64,000 nucleotides of DNA. It comes from an uncultured Saprospiraceae bacterium (GTDB lineage Bacteria; Bacteroidota; Bacteroidia; Chitinophagales; Saprospiraceae). Each line of letters starts with the position of its first letter. The first letter of the stretch is position 1. A program made the position numbers and the translations under genes. This document shows, piece by piece, positions 37,575 through 46,073 of the stretch. The notes below the pieces were generated by a model. That model was given only the letters and a program-made list of their open reading frames with translations, did no database searches and had not been told where the DNA came from. The DNA is taken from contig CALDGQ010000102.1 in assembly GCA_937941765.1 (NCBI GenBank), forward strand, positions 1-64,000, given 5' to 3'.

Positions 37575-40370
37575 ATGCGTATACTACTTATTATAGCTTT
37601 ATTCTTTTCTTTCTCTTCTGTTTGTTTTTCGCAAATCCCTCCATACTCGGAAGCAGATGCTAGACAAGAATTGAAAAATAGAGATTTAGACCAAGAGGAG
37701 TTAAGGAAAAAGCTTTTGGAACGAGGCTATGACATCGACAATCTGGATCCAACCAATCTAGAACAAATGAGTGAATTTGAAGGAGTGCTTCGTGATGTAG
37801 TTGCTGAAATGGAAGCAGAGGCAATGAACAAAAATAATGTTGTAAAAGGTAATAAAACTAAAGGCCCCACAAAAGCAGAAAAAGATCAAGAAGCTGCTGA
37901 TAAAGAATTAACTGAGGATTTAAAAGAAGTAGCAAAAAATTCTTCTGAAGATATTCAAGATGCAGTAGAAGATGGAGCAACCATTGATGAAGCAATAGCG
38001 GAAGAATTAATTGATGCCCAAGAAGATATGTTACCTCCTGCAGCCGTTTTTGGTCAGCATATTTTTAGAGAAAAAAGTATCAAACTTTTCAGAAAATCCA
38101 ATGACGTAAAACCTCCCAAAACATACGTGTTAGGAGTCGGTGATGAAGTTGGCGTCTCTATCTACGGATATTCTCAAGAAAGCCTAACTTTCGAAATTAA
38201 TGATGAAGGATACATCCTACCTCCTGATATGGGGCCAATTTATCTTAAAGGATTGGCTTTTGGTGAGTCTAAAAAAGTACTTCAAAACGCTTTCAATCAA
38301 CATTATCGGTTCAAGGATAATGAATTTCAAGTAACTTTAAATTTTTCAAGAACGATAAGCGTAAACATTGTTGGTGAAGTTTTTAATTATGGAAGTTTTA
38401 CTATTCCTGCCATTAATAATGCCTTCAATGCACTAGTAGCTGCTGGTGGTCCTTCTGATATTGGTAGTGTTAGAAATATCCAATTGATACGTTCTGGTAG
38501 TGCACCTATCAAAATTGATATCTACGAATATCTCATGAATCCAACGGATCAACCTGATTTGTATCTGATGGAAAATGATTACATACATGTTCCCGTTGCA
38601 GAAAGAATTGTTTCAATTACAGGTCTTGTCAATCGACCATTTAAATATGAATTGAAAGGTTCTGAAGGTCTTAAAAAATTAGTAGAATATTCTGGTGGTT
38701 TTGCCAAAGATGCACTTTTGGGTAAAGTTCAAGTTAAAAGATATATTAACGATGAACAACTAATTTTTGATGTTGATTATCGAGAGTTAACTAAATCTAA
38801 CAACGACTTTCCATTAATTAATGGAGATGAAATCACGATCACTAAAATTCCTAAACCTTACGAGAATTATGTAGAGTTGGAAGGAGCGGTAGAACTTGAA
38901 GGTAAATATGCTTTGAAGGATAAAATGAGAGTATCTGATTTAATTTCAAGTACAAAGCTTTCACGAGAATCTAGAAATGATGTCGCTTTCTTAAGGAGAA
39001 TAAATGAGGATTTATCGGTTAAATATATCCGAGTTAATCTAAACAATATCTTAAAAAACAGTAGTGATGTTGATAATATAGAGCTGCAAACCAAAGATAA
39101 GTTAATCGTTTTTGAACAATCAAAATTTGTAGATAAAACATCTTTTATTGTCAACGGAGCAGTTCGCCATCCTAACAAGTTTGACTACGATATTAACCAA
39201 AATATTAAGATTGAAGAAGCCATTATTATGACTGGTGGTTTGACACAAGATGCAGCAGATGTAGCTTATATCTATCGAAGAGACCCACAAAGAGATAATA
39301 GTGTGGAGTATGTTAGAGTAAATATTAAAGAAGCACTTGCAAACCCTAGTTCTATAGATAATAGGTGGCTAGAAGCAAATGATAGTTTGGTGGTTTTCTC
39401 AAAAGATTATTTTAGAGACAATACCAATGTTCGAGTAATGGGAGCAGTTCGATACCCAGGCTTCTATCCTTATGATATTTCGTTGGGACTAAAAGATATT
39501 CTTACGCTTTCAGGAGGATTGCAAATTGTTGCTTCAAAAAGTAAAATTGATGTTTACCGATTAGAGTTTAGAGGTGATCAAGAAACAAGAACAATTGCAG
39601 CTACTCTAGAGGTGGATGATGATCTAAATGTCTCAAGTGGATCCGATGATGGATTTCAACTAAAACCATTTGATAATATTGTTGTTAGAAAAGCTCCCGA
39701 GTTTGAATTGCAAAGAATTGTTTTGATAACAGGAGAAGTCAAGTATCCTGGAGAATATGCATTGCTTGATAACAATGAAACGGTATCCTCTCTAATTAAA
39801 AGAGCAGGAGGCCTTACCTCAGAAGCATTTGCGGAAGGTGCAACTTTGTATCGTAGCTACGATGATATGGGATATGTAATTATGGAGTTAGATGAGGCAC
39901 TTCAAAAGAGCAATTCTAAGTTTAATTATATAATGAAGCCAAATGATTCAGTTGAAATTCCTAAAAAGAAGGACTTGGTTTCTATAATAGGTGCAACTCA
40001 AGTAAGTGAATATTATCCAGATAAAATAGTTGAAACAGGACGTATTAATGTCGCTTTTGATAGAGGGAAAAATGCACGCCACTATATCGATAAGTACTCA
40101 GGTATCAGTAAAGATGGTAGAAAACGGCTAATCACTGTTGAACATCCTAATGGTCAGGTGGAGCGAACAAAAAATTATCTGCTATTTAGAAAATATCCCA
40201 ACGTACGTAAAGGTTCTACTATAAAAGTAGGAAATGCCATAACAGATAGTCAAAAAGATAAAGATGACCAGAATAAAAAGAAAGTCGATTGGGGAGATGT
40301 TTTCTCAAACTCTATAGCTCAAGCAACTTCAATCCTTTCATTAATCTTATTAATTCAACGAGTTAATTAA
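37575..40370 (+). CDS. Polysaccharide export outer-membrane protein with multiple SLBB domains (Wza/OPX type)
   Basis: 931 residues from the ATG at 37575 (a TTG two codons upstream is less likely). A signal peptide (~1-20, ending VCFSQ) is followed by an acidic, probably helical extension (~25-155), the polysaccharide-export domain (YVLGVGDEVGVSIYGY at ~180-200 and IVGEVFNYGSFTIPAINNAF), then several SLBB repeats (GLVNRPFKYELKG, GAVRHPNKFDYDI, GAVRYPGFYPYDI, GEVKYPGEYALLD). A final hydrophobic helix (~910-928) may cross the outer membrane. It would form the outer-membrane exit of a capsule or exopolysaccharide. It begins the plus-strand cluster; wzz follows after four bases. Confidence 0.93.
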   Translation: MRILLIIALFFSFSSVCFSQIPPYSEADARQELKNRDLDQEELRKKLLERGYDIDNLDPTNLEQMSEFEGVLRDVVAEMEAEAMNKNNVVKGNKTKGPTKAEKDQEAADKELTEDLKEVAKNSSEDIQDAVEDGATIDEAIAEELIDAQEDMLPPAAVFGQHIFREKSIKLFRKSNDVKPPKTYVLGVGDEVGVSIYGYSQESLTFEINDEGYILPPDMGPIYLKGLAFGESKKVLQNAFNQHYRFKDNEFQVTLNFSRTISVNIVGEVFNYGSFTIPAINNAFNALVAAGGPSDIGSVRNIQLIRSGSAPIKIDIYEYLMNPTDQPDLYLMENDYIHVPVAERIVSITGLVNRPFKYELKGSEGLKKLVEYSGGFAKDALLGKVQVKRYINDEQLIFDVDYRELTKSNNDFPLINGDEITITKIPKPYENYVELEGAVELEGKYALKDKMRVSDLISSTKLSRESRNDVAFLRRINEDLSVKYIRVNLNNILKNSSDVDNIELQTKDKLIVFEQSKFVDKTSFIVNGAVRHPNKFDYDINQNIKIEEAIIMTGGLTQDAADVAYIYRRDPQRDNSVEYVRVNIKEALANPSSIDNRWLEANDSLVVFSKDYFRDNTNVRVMGAVRYPGFYPYDISLGLKDILTLSGGLQIVASKSKIDVYRLEFRGDQETRTIAATLEVDDDLNVSSGSDDGFQLKPFDNIVVRKAPEFELQRIVLITGEVKYPGEYALLDNNETVSSLIKRAGGLTSEAFAEGATLYRSYDDMGYVIMELDEALQKSNSKFNYIMKPNDSVEIPKKKDLVSIIGATQVSEYYPDKIVETGRINVAFDRGKNARHYIDKYSGISKDGRKRLITVEHPNGQVERTKNYLLFRKYPNVRKGSTIKVGNAITDSQKDKDDQNKKKVDWGDVFSNSIAQATSILSLILLIQRVN

Positions 40371-40374
40371 TTGA

Positions 40375-41490
40375 ATGCCCAATACTGATTACCAAGAACG
40401 AACCGCTCCTGTTCATTATGATGATGAAATAACACTGAAAGAACTTATCTTAAGTGTAGTGGACTACACGAAAGAAATCTTTCGACGGTGGTGGGTCATT
40501 CCAATATGTTGTCTTATAACAGGATATTACTTTTCTCGAGACTATGTCAATCACGTTCCTAAATACTCTGCAAAACTTACATTCATGCTAGACGAGGATG
40601 CTTCTGGTGGTGGGAACTTAGGAGGATTGAATGATTTACTTGGTGGTATTGGAGGAAGTCAAAGTTCTGGTCTTTTTAAAATTGCTGAACTCTTTAAATC
40701 CAGAATTGTAATCGATAACGCTATTTTGGAAACAGCAGTTGTAAATGATAAAACAGCGTTAATCGCCAATCACTTTTTGGATGCCTATCCCGGTAAAGAT
40801 TTAGTCAGAGATTTTAATGGTAATTTATTAGTCAATTTCAAAGACATTGATAATTTCCGTTTTGTAAATGCTGAACAAGATAGTCTTACCCAAGAAGAAA
40901 GAATTATGCTTAAAGTGATTTATTACACGATTGTTGGGCATCGGGATATTGGCAGACCACAAGTTCTTAGTACTTCATTAAACGAAGATTCTGGAATCAT
41001 GACAATGGTAACAGCTACAGAAGATGAAGATTTAACTTTGAGTATAGGGGACGCTATCTATAAAAACTTATCCGCATTTTTCATTAATAAAGCAGTCGAA
41101 AAACAACAAAAACTTTTTGATATTATTCAATTTAAAAAAGATTCAGTAGGGACAGCGCTTAGATTGGCGGAATATAAACTAGCCGATTTTGAAGATAAAA
41201 ACCGTAAAATGGCCACTTATAAAGGCTTTTTGGAAAAAATGAAGCTTCAAAGAGAAAAAACGATTCTTTCCGTTATGTATAGCTCTATCGTAAAAAATAT
41301 GGAAAACGCCGATTTCGCACTAAGAAGTAAAACGCCTTATGTTCAAGTCATTGATAGACCATTTCGGCCACTTTCCCCAAGTAGAGTCTCTTTTGGAATG
41401 ACTGTTATCAAATCTGTATTCGTAGGTACCATTTTAGCCATCCTCTTAATCGTAGTAAGGAAGCTAATCGTCGACGCACTAGCAAGTTAA
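40375..41490 (+). CDS. Wzz-family chain-length determinant / polysaccharide co-polymerase
   Basis: 371 residues with a transmembrane helix near each end (~37-53, WWVIPICCLITGYYF; ~345-362, FVGTILAILLIVV) and a periplasmic part between, including a Gly-rich loop (~70-95) and a helical stretch (~240-310). PFRPLSPSRVSFG before the second helix is the typical proline-rich Wzz signature. There is no tyrosine kinase domain, so it is the kinase-less type. It should regulate polymer length or link synthesis to the SLBB exporter encoded just before it. Confidence 0.88.
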   Translation: MPNTDYQERTAPVHYDDEITLKELILSVVDYTKEIFRRWWVIPICCLITGYYFSRDYVNHVPKYSAKLTFMLDEDASGGGNLGGLNDLLGGIGGSQSSGLFKIAELFKSRIVIDNAILETAVVNDKTALIANHFLDAYPGKDLVRDFNGNLLVNFKDIDNFRFVNAEQDSLTQEERIMLKVIYYTIVGHRDIGRPQVLSTSLNEDSGIMTMVTATEDEDLTLSIGDAIYKNLSAFFINKAVEKQQKLFDIIQFKKDSVGTALRLAEYKLADFEDKNRKMATYKGFLEKMKLQREKTILSVMYSSIVKNMENADFALRSKTPYVQVIDRPFRPLSPSRVSFGMTVIKSVFVGTILAILLIVVRKLIVDALAS

Positions 41491-41502
41491 ATATATTAAT
41501 TC

Positions 41503-41533
41503 TTGTGTATTAATTAGATATTGAGTAAATTTG
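41503..41533 (+). promoter_or_regulatory. Bacteroidota-type promoter in front of the cluster regulator
   Basis: TTG at 41503-41505, a 20-base spacer, and TAAATTTG at 41526-41533 match the TTG / TAnnTTTG promoter of this phylum, with start of transcription expected near 41540 and the ATG at 41552. The -7 box lies inside the inverted repeat at 41518-41544. Confidence 0.72.
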
Positions 41534-41544
41534 TTACTCAATAT
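41518..41544 (+). promoter_or_regulatory. Candidate operator: perfect 11-bp inverted repeat over the -7 element
   Basis: ATATTGAGTAA (41518-41528) and TTACTCAATAT (41534-41544) are exact reverse complements with a five-base spacer, ATTTG. The spacer and left arm contain the -7 box, so a dimeric protein bound here would block RNA polymerase. The next gene encodes a winged-helix protein, making autoregulation the simplest idea. Confidence 0.6.
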
Positions 41545-41551
41545 CATCCTA

Positions 41552-42091
41552 ATGATCGAAACACTGATTTCTTCCAAAACCCGAGTGAAATTACTTCTCA
41601 AGTTCTTTCTTAACAGTAATACGACCGCCTATCTAAGAGGCCTCGAATCTGAATTTGGAGATTCTACTAATTCAATTAGACTAGAATTAAACAAATTTGA
41701 GAAAGTCGGAATGCTTACTTCCTCTCTCCAAGGAAACAAAAAAGTTTTCACTGCTAATACTAAACATCCGCTTTTTAATGAACTACATAATATTCTTCGC
41801 AAATACATCGGTTTGGATCGTATTGTGGAAAATGTAGTCAAGCGTCTTGGAAACGTAAAGAAAGTTTATCTCGTAGGTGAATTTTCTAAAGGAATGGATA
41901 GTCAAATCATTGATTTAATCTTCATTGGAGATATCGATAAAAGTTACCTAATTCAATTAATTGAAAAAGTTGAAAAACTAATTAAACGAAAAATAAGGTA
42001 TCTAACCTATGATCTACAGGAAGGCAAAAATATCGACTTTAAACAGTTTGATGTAGAACCACTGTTGCTATGGTCAGAAGAAGATATCTAA
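41552..42091 (+). CDS. Winged-helix regulator with degenerate nucleotidyltransferase domain
   Basis: 179 residues from the ATG at 41552. Residues ~1-80 form an ArsR-like winged helix (TRVKLLLKFFLNSNTTAYLR, then DSTNSIRLELNKFEKVGMLT). Residues ~95-179 resemble the MNT-type nucleotidyltransferase fold (VYLVGEFSKGMDSQIIDLIF), but the usual Gly-Ser and paired Asp-x-Asp of an active enzyme are replaced, leaving one Asp, so catalysis is doubtful. Proteins of this type sit at the head of Bacteroidota surface-polysaccharide loci. Its promoter carries a perfect palindrome, so it may control itself and the genes behind it. Confidence 0.75.
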   Translation: MIETLISSKTRVKLLLKFFLNSNTTAYLRGLESEFGDSTNSIRLELNKFEKVGMLTSSLQGNKKVFTANTKHPLFNELHNILRKYIGLDRIVENVVKRLGNVKKVYLVGEFSKGMDSQIIDLIFIGDIDKSYLIQLIEKVEKLIKRKIRYLTYDLQEGKNIDFKQFDVEPLLLWSEEDI

Positions 42092-42111
42092 AAATATAAT
42101 AATAGGTGCAG

Positions 42112-42153
42112 GAATTGTTGGACTGGCATTTTGAATGGGCCAGTCCACAATTC
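42112..42153 (+). promoter_or_regulatory. Long leader hairpin between regulator and acetyltransferase genes
   Basis: GAATTGTTGGACTGGC (42112-42127) pairs with GCCAGTCCACAATTC (42139-42153) with one bulged T and an 11-base loop. No strong T-run follows. The NusG-like antiterminator gene lies about 630 bases downstream, so this may be a pause or attenuation site. Confidence 0.65.
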
Positions 42154-42168
42154 TTAATTATTAAGAGC

Positions 42169-42759
42169 ATGAAACCAAAATATTTTGTCCACGAAACTGC
42201 AGTCATAGATGACGGTTGTGAAATTGAAGAAGGAGTGAAAATTTGGCACTTTAGTCACTTGATGACAGGTTGCAAATTAGGTGCAGGAACAAGTATCGGA
42301 CAAAATGTAATGGTAGGTCCAAACGTAGTTATTGGCAAAAATGTAAAAGTTCAAAACAATGTCTCTATCTATTCAGGTGTAACTTGTGAGGACGATGTTT
42401 TTTTAGGACCCTCAATGGTTTTTACAAACGTTAGAAACCCTAGAAGCGCAGTCAATAGAAAAAATGAATTCCAAAAAACATTGGTAAAAAAAGGTGCATC
42501 AATTGGAGCAAATGCAACGATTGTTTGTGATACCGTTATTGGCCAATTTGCCTTCATTGGTGCAGGTACAGTCGTTACGAAGGATGTTCCCAATTTCGCA
42601 TTGGTTATTGGAAATCCCTCTAAACAAATCGGTTGGATGAGTGAAAACGGTCAACGACTCATTTTTAATAATGAAGGATTTGCGAGATGTAGTGAAAGTG
42701 GCGAAGAATATGAGTTGAAAAATAATATAGTTAAAAAAATAAAAATAAGTATAAATTAA
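42169..42759 (+). CDS. WbpD-like UDP-2-acetamido-3-amino-dideoxyglucuronate N-acetyltransferase
   Basis: 196 residues from the ATG at 42169; the frame extends 21 codons upstream through the leader hairpin, which is unlikely to be translated. It is a left-handed beta-helix of hexapeptide repeats (IDDGCEIEEGVKIWHFSHL, IGQNVMVGPNVVIGKNVKVQ, FLGPSMVFTNVRNPRSAVNR) ending IGNPSKQIGWMSENGQRL. The NVRNPRS loop and terminal block are typical of the WbpD/WlbB group, which acetylates the 3-amino group of UDP-GlcNAc3NA. Homologues of the other steps are present: TviB/WbpO-type dehydrogenase (43500), WbpE (50627) and WbpB (51790). The product would be UDP-2,3-diacetamido-dideoxyglucuronate. Confidence 0.83.
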   Translation: MKPKYFVHETAVIDDGCEIEEGVKIWHFSHLMTGCKLGAGTSIGQNVMVGPNVVIGKNVKVQNNVSIYSGVTCEDDVFLGPSMVFTNVRNPRSAVNRKNEFQKTLVKKGASIGANATIVCDTVIGQFAFIGAGTVVTKDVPNFALVIGNPSKQIGWMSENGQRLIFNNEGFARCSESGEEYELKNNIVKKIKISIN

Positions 42760-42779
42760 ATACCAACAGCATAATTACG

Positions 42780-43358
42780 ATGACTGAAAAGTTGGATATA
42801 GCAAGGAATAAAAAAGCAGATTTTGAAAACCATCTTCACCCGTCAGAGGAAAGATGGTTTGCAGTCTACACCTCCTATAAACGAGAGAAAATCGCGTTTA
42901 AAGATCTTACCGCAAATGGGATTGAAGCTTATTTGCCTTTGCAACATCATACACGTCGTTATGTTCGCAAAGTGAAAGAAGTGGAATTACCATTAATTAG
43001 TCATTATGTTTTTGTGAAGATTAAAAAATCGGAATACGTCAAAGTATTACAATCCCCTTATGTTGTCAAGTTTGTTAAATTTTCTAACAATTTAATTTCT
43101 ATACCAGAAAATGAAATTGAGTTGATTAAGAGAATTATTGGGGAAGGCTATTTTGTTGAAATCAATTCTGATGATTTTAATGTAGGAGACGAAGTGGAAG
43201 TAATCGGCGGAAAATTGACAGGACTACATGGTGTTCTCTTGGAAAAAGAAAATAACCACTTTTTAAGTGTTGAATTAAAAAGTCTTGGTTTATCACTCAA
43301 AGTAAGTATAAAACCAAATTTACTGCGAAAAATTAAGCAGAGATTGGTTGCAAAATAA
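42780..43358 (+). CDS. UpxY-type transcription antiterminator (NusG paralogue)
   Basis: 192 residues. The NusG N-terminal domain spans ~25-125 (WFAVYTSYKREK, EAYLPLQHHTRRYVRKVKEV, LPLISHYVFVKI) and a KOW-like domain ~130-190 (FNVGDEVEVIGGKLTGLHG). In Bacteroides, UpxY proteins are encoded near the start of each capsule operon and prevent premature termination within it. The position, among the first genes after a leader hairpin, fits that role. Here it is not the first gene: a regulator and an acetyltransferase gene precede it. Confidence 0.88.
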   Translation: MTEKLDIARNKKADFENHLHPSEERWFAVYTSYKREKIAFKDLTANGIEAYLPLQHHTRRYVRKVKEVELPLISHYVFVKIKKSEYVKVLQSPYVVKFVKFSNNLISIPENEIELIKRIIGEGYFVEINSDDFNVGDEVEVIGGKLTGLHGVLLEKENNHFLSVELKSLGLSLKVSIKPNLLRKIKQRLVAK

Positions 43359-43391
43359 TTTCCATTAGGAAAGTATAAAATAGAAACTAAT

Positions 43392-43409
43392 TAGAAGCAA
43401 TTGCTTCTA
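43392..43409 (+). repeat. Perfect 18-bp palindrome upstream of the nucleotide-sugar dehydrogenase
   Basis: TAGAAGCAA followed directly by TTGCTTCTA, with no spacer, 90 bases before the ATG at 43500. It may be a protein-binding site; no promoter pair was recognised next to it. Confidence 0.5.
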
Positions 43410-43499
43410 GATATCAGTGCAAAGAATATTTTCATCAAATGTCATTCGGACTATAAGTTGCGACTTATCGACGGCGAAGCCATAATTAAATCGGAAACA

Positions 43500-44852
43500 A
43501 TGTATAACGAACTATTATCTAAAAAGAAAAAATTAGCAGTCATTGGACTTGGCTATGTAGGATTGCCAATTGCTTTAGAATTTGCCAAACATTTTGCAGT
43601 AATTGGATTTGATATAAATGCAGCTCGTGTTGAAATGATGAAAAATGGAATTGATCCTTCCAAAGAATTAGCTCCTAGTGCTTTTGAAGGAACCGACATC
43701 TTATTTACGGATAAGCTGGATCAATTAAGAGAGGCTAGTTTCTACATCATCGCAGTCCCTACAGACATTGATAGCCAAAAAGTTCCAGACTTAACTCCTT
43801 TATTGAAAGCAAGTGAAACTGTTGGAAAAGTAATCAAACAAGGAGATTACGTAGTTTATGAAAGCACTGTTTATCCTGGTTGTACCGAAGAGGATTGTAT
43901 TCCAATAGTAGAAAGATTCTCAAGAAAAAAAGTAGGTCTTGTAACCCATGATGGACAAGAAGATTCCATAGATGAAGGGGACCGTTTAATTGCTGGAAAA
44001 GATTTTAAATACGGTTACTCGCCTGAAAGAATTGTTCCTGGCGACAAAGTACGTACGTTAACTAAAATTTTAAAAATAGTTTCTGGAAACGATGCAGAAT
44101 CACTTGATATAATTTCAAAAGTTTACGAACAAATCATAGAAGCAGGCGTCCATCGAGCAGAATCTGTCAAAGTTGCAGAAGCTGCTAAGGTGATTGAAAA
44201 TACACAACGTGATATCAATATTTCATTGATGAATGAGCTAAGTATCATCTTCGACAAAATGGGAATCGATACAAAAGCAGTTATAGAGGCAGCTGGTACA
44301 AAATGGAATTTTCATAAGTATCGTCCTGGATTGGTTGGTGGTCATTGCATTAGCGTCGATCCTTTCTATCTAATGCACAAGGCAAAAAACTTAGGATTAG
44401 ACCCACAAGTAATCGCAGCAGGACGAAGAGTCAATGACTACATTCCTCATTTTATCGCAAAACGATTAGTCCAAACTTTAATCGAAGCAGGTAAAAATCC
44501 AGGTGAATGTAAAGTTCTTGTTAAAGGAATTACGTTCAAGGAAGATGTAGCTGATATCAGAAATAGTAAAGTGGTTGATTTGGTAAAAGAACTAATGGAT
44601 TATTCTTTAAATGTGCACATCGTCGATCCTTGGGCTAGTCCAAATGAAGTAGCACATGAATACAATATCACATTAATCGATCAACCAGTTGGTCTTTATG
44701 ATGCAATTGTTTTAGCTGTAGATCACAAAGAATATCGTGATTTAAACATCGAAGACTTTAAAAAATTATCTAAAGGAAAAGTCGTTCTTTTCGATGTCAA
44801 AGGAACTTATGATAAAGATGATATGACGGAAGCTGTTTACTGGAGACTATAA
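43500..44852 (+). CDS. TviB/WbpO-type UDP-N-acetylhexosamine 6-dehydrogenase
   Basis: 450 residues from the ATG at 43500; the open frame upstream lacks family similarity. The NAD site is VIGLGYVGLPIALEF (GLGYVG at ~16-21), the catalytic cysteine is Cys283 in GGHCISVDPFYL, and KVAEAAKVIENTQRDINISL is the central helix. It oxidises C6 of UDP-GlcNAc or UDP-GalNAc in two steps to the uronic acid. An insertion of about 20 residues (around VGLVTHDGQEDSIDEGDR) precedes the YSPERIVPGD motif. With the WbpB, WbpE and WbpD homologues it supplies the first step to a diacetamido-uronate. Which epimer it uses cannot be told. Confidence 0.9.
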   Translation: MYNELLSKKKKLAVIGLGYVGLPIALEFAKHFAVIGFDINAARVEMMKNGIDPSKELAPSAFEGTDILFTDKLDQLREASFYIIAVPTDIDSQKVPDLTPLLKASETVGKVIKQGDYVVYESTVYPGCTEEDCIPIVERFSRKKVGLVTHDGQEDSIDEGDRLIAGKDFKYGYSPERIVPGDKVRTLTKILKIVSGNDAESLDIISKVYEQIIEAGVHRAESVKVAEAAKVIENTQRDINISLMNELSIIFDKMGIDTKAVIEAAGTKWNFHKYRPGLVGGHCISVDPFYLMHKAKNLGLDPQVIAAGRRVNDYIPHFIAKRLVQTLIEAGKNPGECKVLVKGITFKEDVADIRNSKVVDLVKELMDYSLNVHIVDPWASPNEVAHEYNITLIDQPVGLYDAIVLAVDHKEYRDLNIEDFKKLSKGKVVLFDVKGTYDKDDMTEAVYWRL

Positions 44853-44876
44853 TTAAGAACTTATTCATTGACAAAA

Positions 44877-46073
44877 ATGAAAAAAGTACTTTTTATACAT
44901 CATGGAGGAATAGCAGGCGGTGCACCGCTAAGTATGCTGTACACAATGAAAGGGATAAGAGACAAGGGTGATTATCAGCCAGTCGTAGCATTGATGCATC
45001 CTTCTGAAAAATTGCATGCGCTTTATAATAACAATGGGTTTGCTACAATAGAAACAACTTGGATTCCCAAGTTTATGACATGGGCTGGAAGTGAAGGGAA
45101 ACGCTATAATCCAGTGGTATGGAAAGAATTATTTGTAAGTTGGACAAAATGGAAGAACGCCAAAATCAAATTGTTAGATTTGATAGATGAACTACAAATT
45201 GATATGGTTCATCTAAATTCAGTATGCTTATCCAACCCGGCAGAAATTTTAAACGAAAAAAAAATCCCTTTTATCTGGCACGTAAGAGAAGCTGGACCCA
45301 ATCACAAAGGAAGTAGATATAAATTTATTCAAGATAATTTGCTTGCCACAGAGAAAGTAATCTTCTTATCAAAAGCAGAACAAAAATCTTGGACAGGTGC
45401 TAATGAACATGGAACAGTCGTCCATAATTTTATTGATTTCGATCAGTTTGATTCTGAAATTGACGTTACCTCAACTATTCAAGATTTGGAAATTGATGTA
45501 AATAAAAAAGTCTTGTTATATGTTGGTGGTATGAAAGATTTTAAAGGAATTATACCTTTGATAAAATCCTTGAAACTCGTCAAAGAAAAGTGGGGCGAAG
45601 ATTTTATTTGTTTAATGCCAGATACTTTTGTTGAAAATATAACAACAGCTTCCCGATTTGAGAAGCAAGTGGTTAGTCTCATTGAAAAAAATGGTTTGAA
45701 AAATAATTGTAGACTGATGGCTTTCAATCCGAACATCGTTCCACTTTTTGCCATTTGCGATATCTTAATATTTCCAGCAACTCAAGGACATTTTGCTCGA
45801 CCTATTATTGAAGCAAGCGGAATGCGTAAACCAGTTATAGCTTCCGATTTGAATTGTATTGATGAATTAGTAATTCCAAATGAAACGGGTTATTTGATTC
45901 CTCCAAATGATGAAGTAGCATTGGCAAATAAAATTGAATATCTTTTCAAACACCCAGAAGTTTGTAAACAATTCGGTGAAAGTGGGCACCACTTTGCAAA
46001 AGAGAATTTTGAATTCAACAGCCAAATGGATAAAATTCTAGCCATCTATCAACAAGGTGAAGTTCATGCCTAA
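44877..46073 (+). CDS. Glycosyltransferase family 4
   Basis: 398 residues from the ATG at 44877 (a TTG three codons earlier is less likely). GT-B fold: the N-terminal half starts KVLFIHHGGIAGGAPLSMLY, and the C-terminal half has LLYVGGMKDFKGIIPLIKSL and the donor-binding block FARPIIEASGMRKPVIASDL. It transfers a sugar from a nucleotide donor in the cytoplasm. Donor and acceptor are unknown. The last codons overlap the start of the GNAT gene, indicating one transcript. Confidence 0.88.
   Translation: MKKVLFIHHGGIAGGAPLSMLYTMKGIRDKGDYQPVVALMHPSEKLHALYNNNGFATIETTWIPKFMTWAGSEGKRYNPVVWKELFVSWTKWKNAKIKLLDLIDELQIDMVHLNSVCLSNPAEILNEKKIPFIWHVREAGPNHKGSRYKFIQDNLLATEKVIFLSKAEQKSWTGANEHGTVVHNFIDFDQFDSEIDVTSTIQDLEIDVNKKVLLYVGGMKDFKGIIPLIKSLKLVKEKWGEDFICLMPDTFVENITTASRFEKQVVSLIEKNGLKNNCRLMAFNPNIVPLFAICDILIFPATQGHFARPIIEASGMRKPVIASDLNCIDELVIPNETGYLIPPNDEVALANKIEYLFKHPEVCKQFGESGHHFAKENFEFNSQMDKILAIYQQGEVHA

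Noticed and set aside
42106-42168. Upstream extension of the WbpD-like protein
   Set aside because: It would be read through the long leader hairpin and lacks similarity to the family; the ATG at 42169 gives the standard start.
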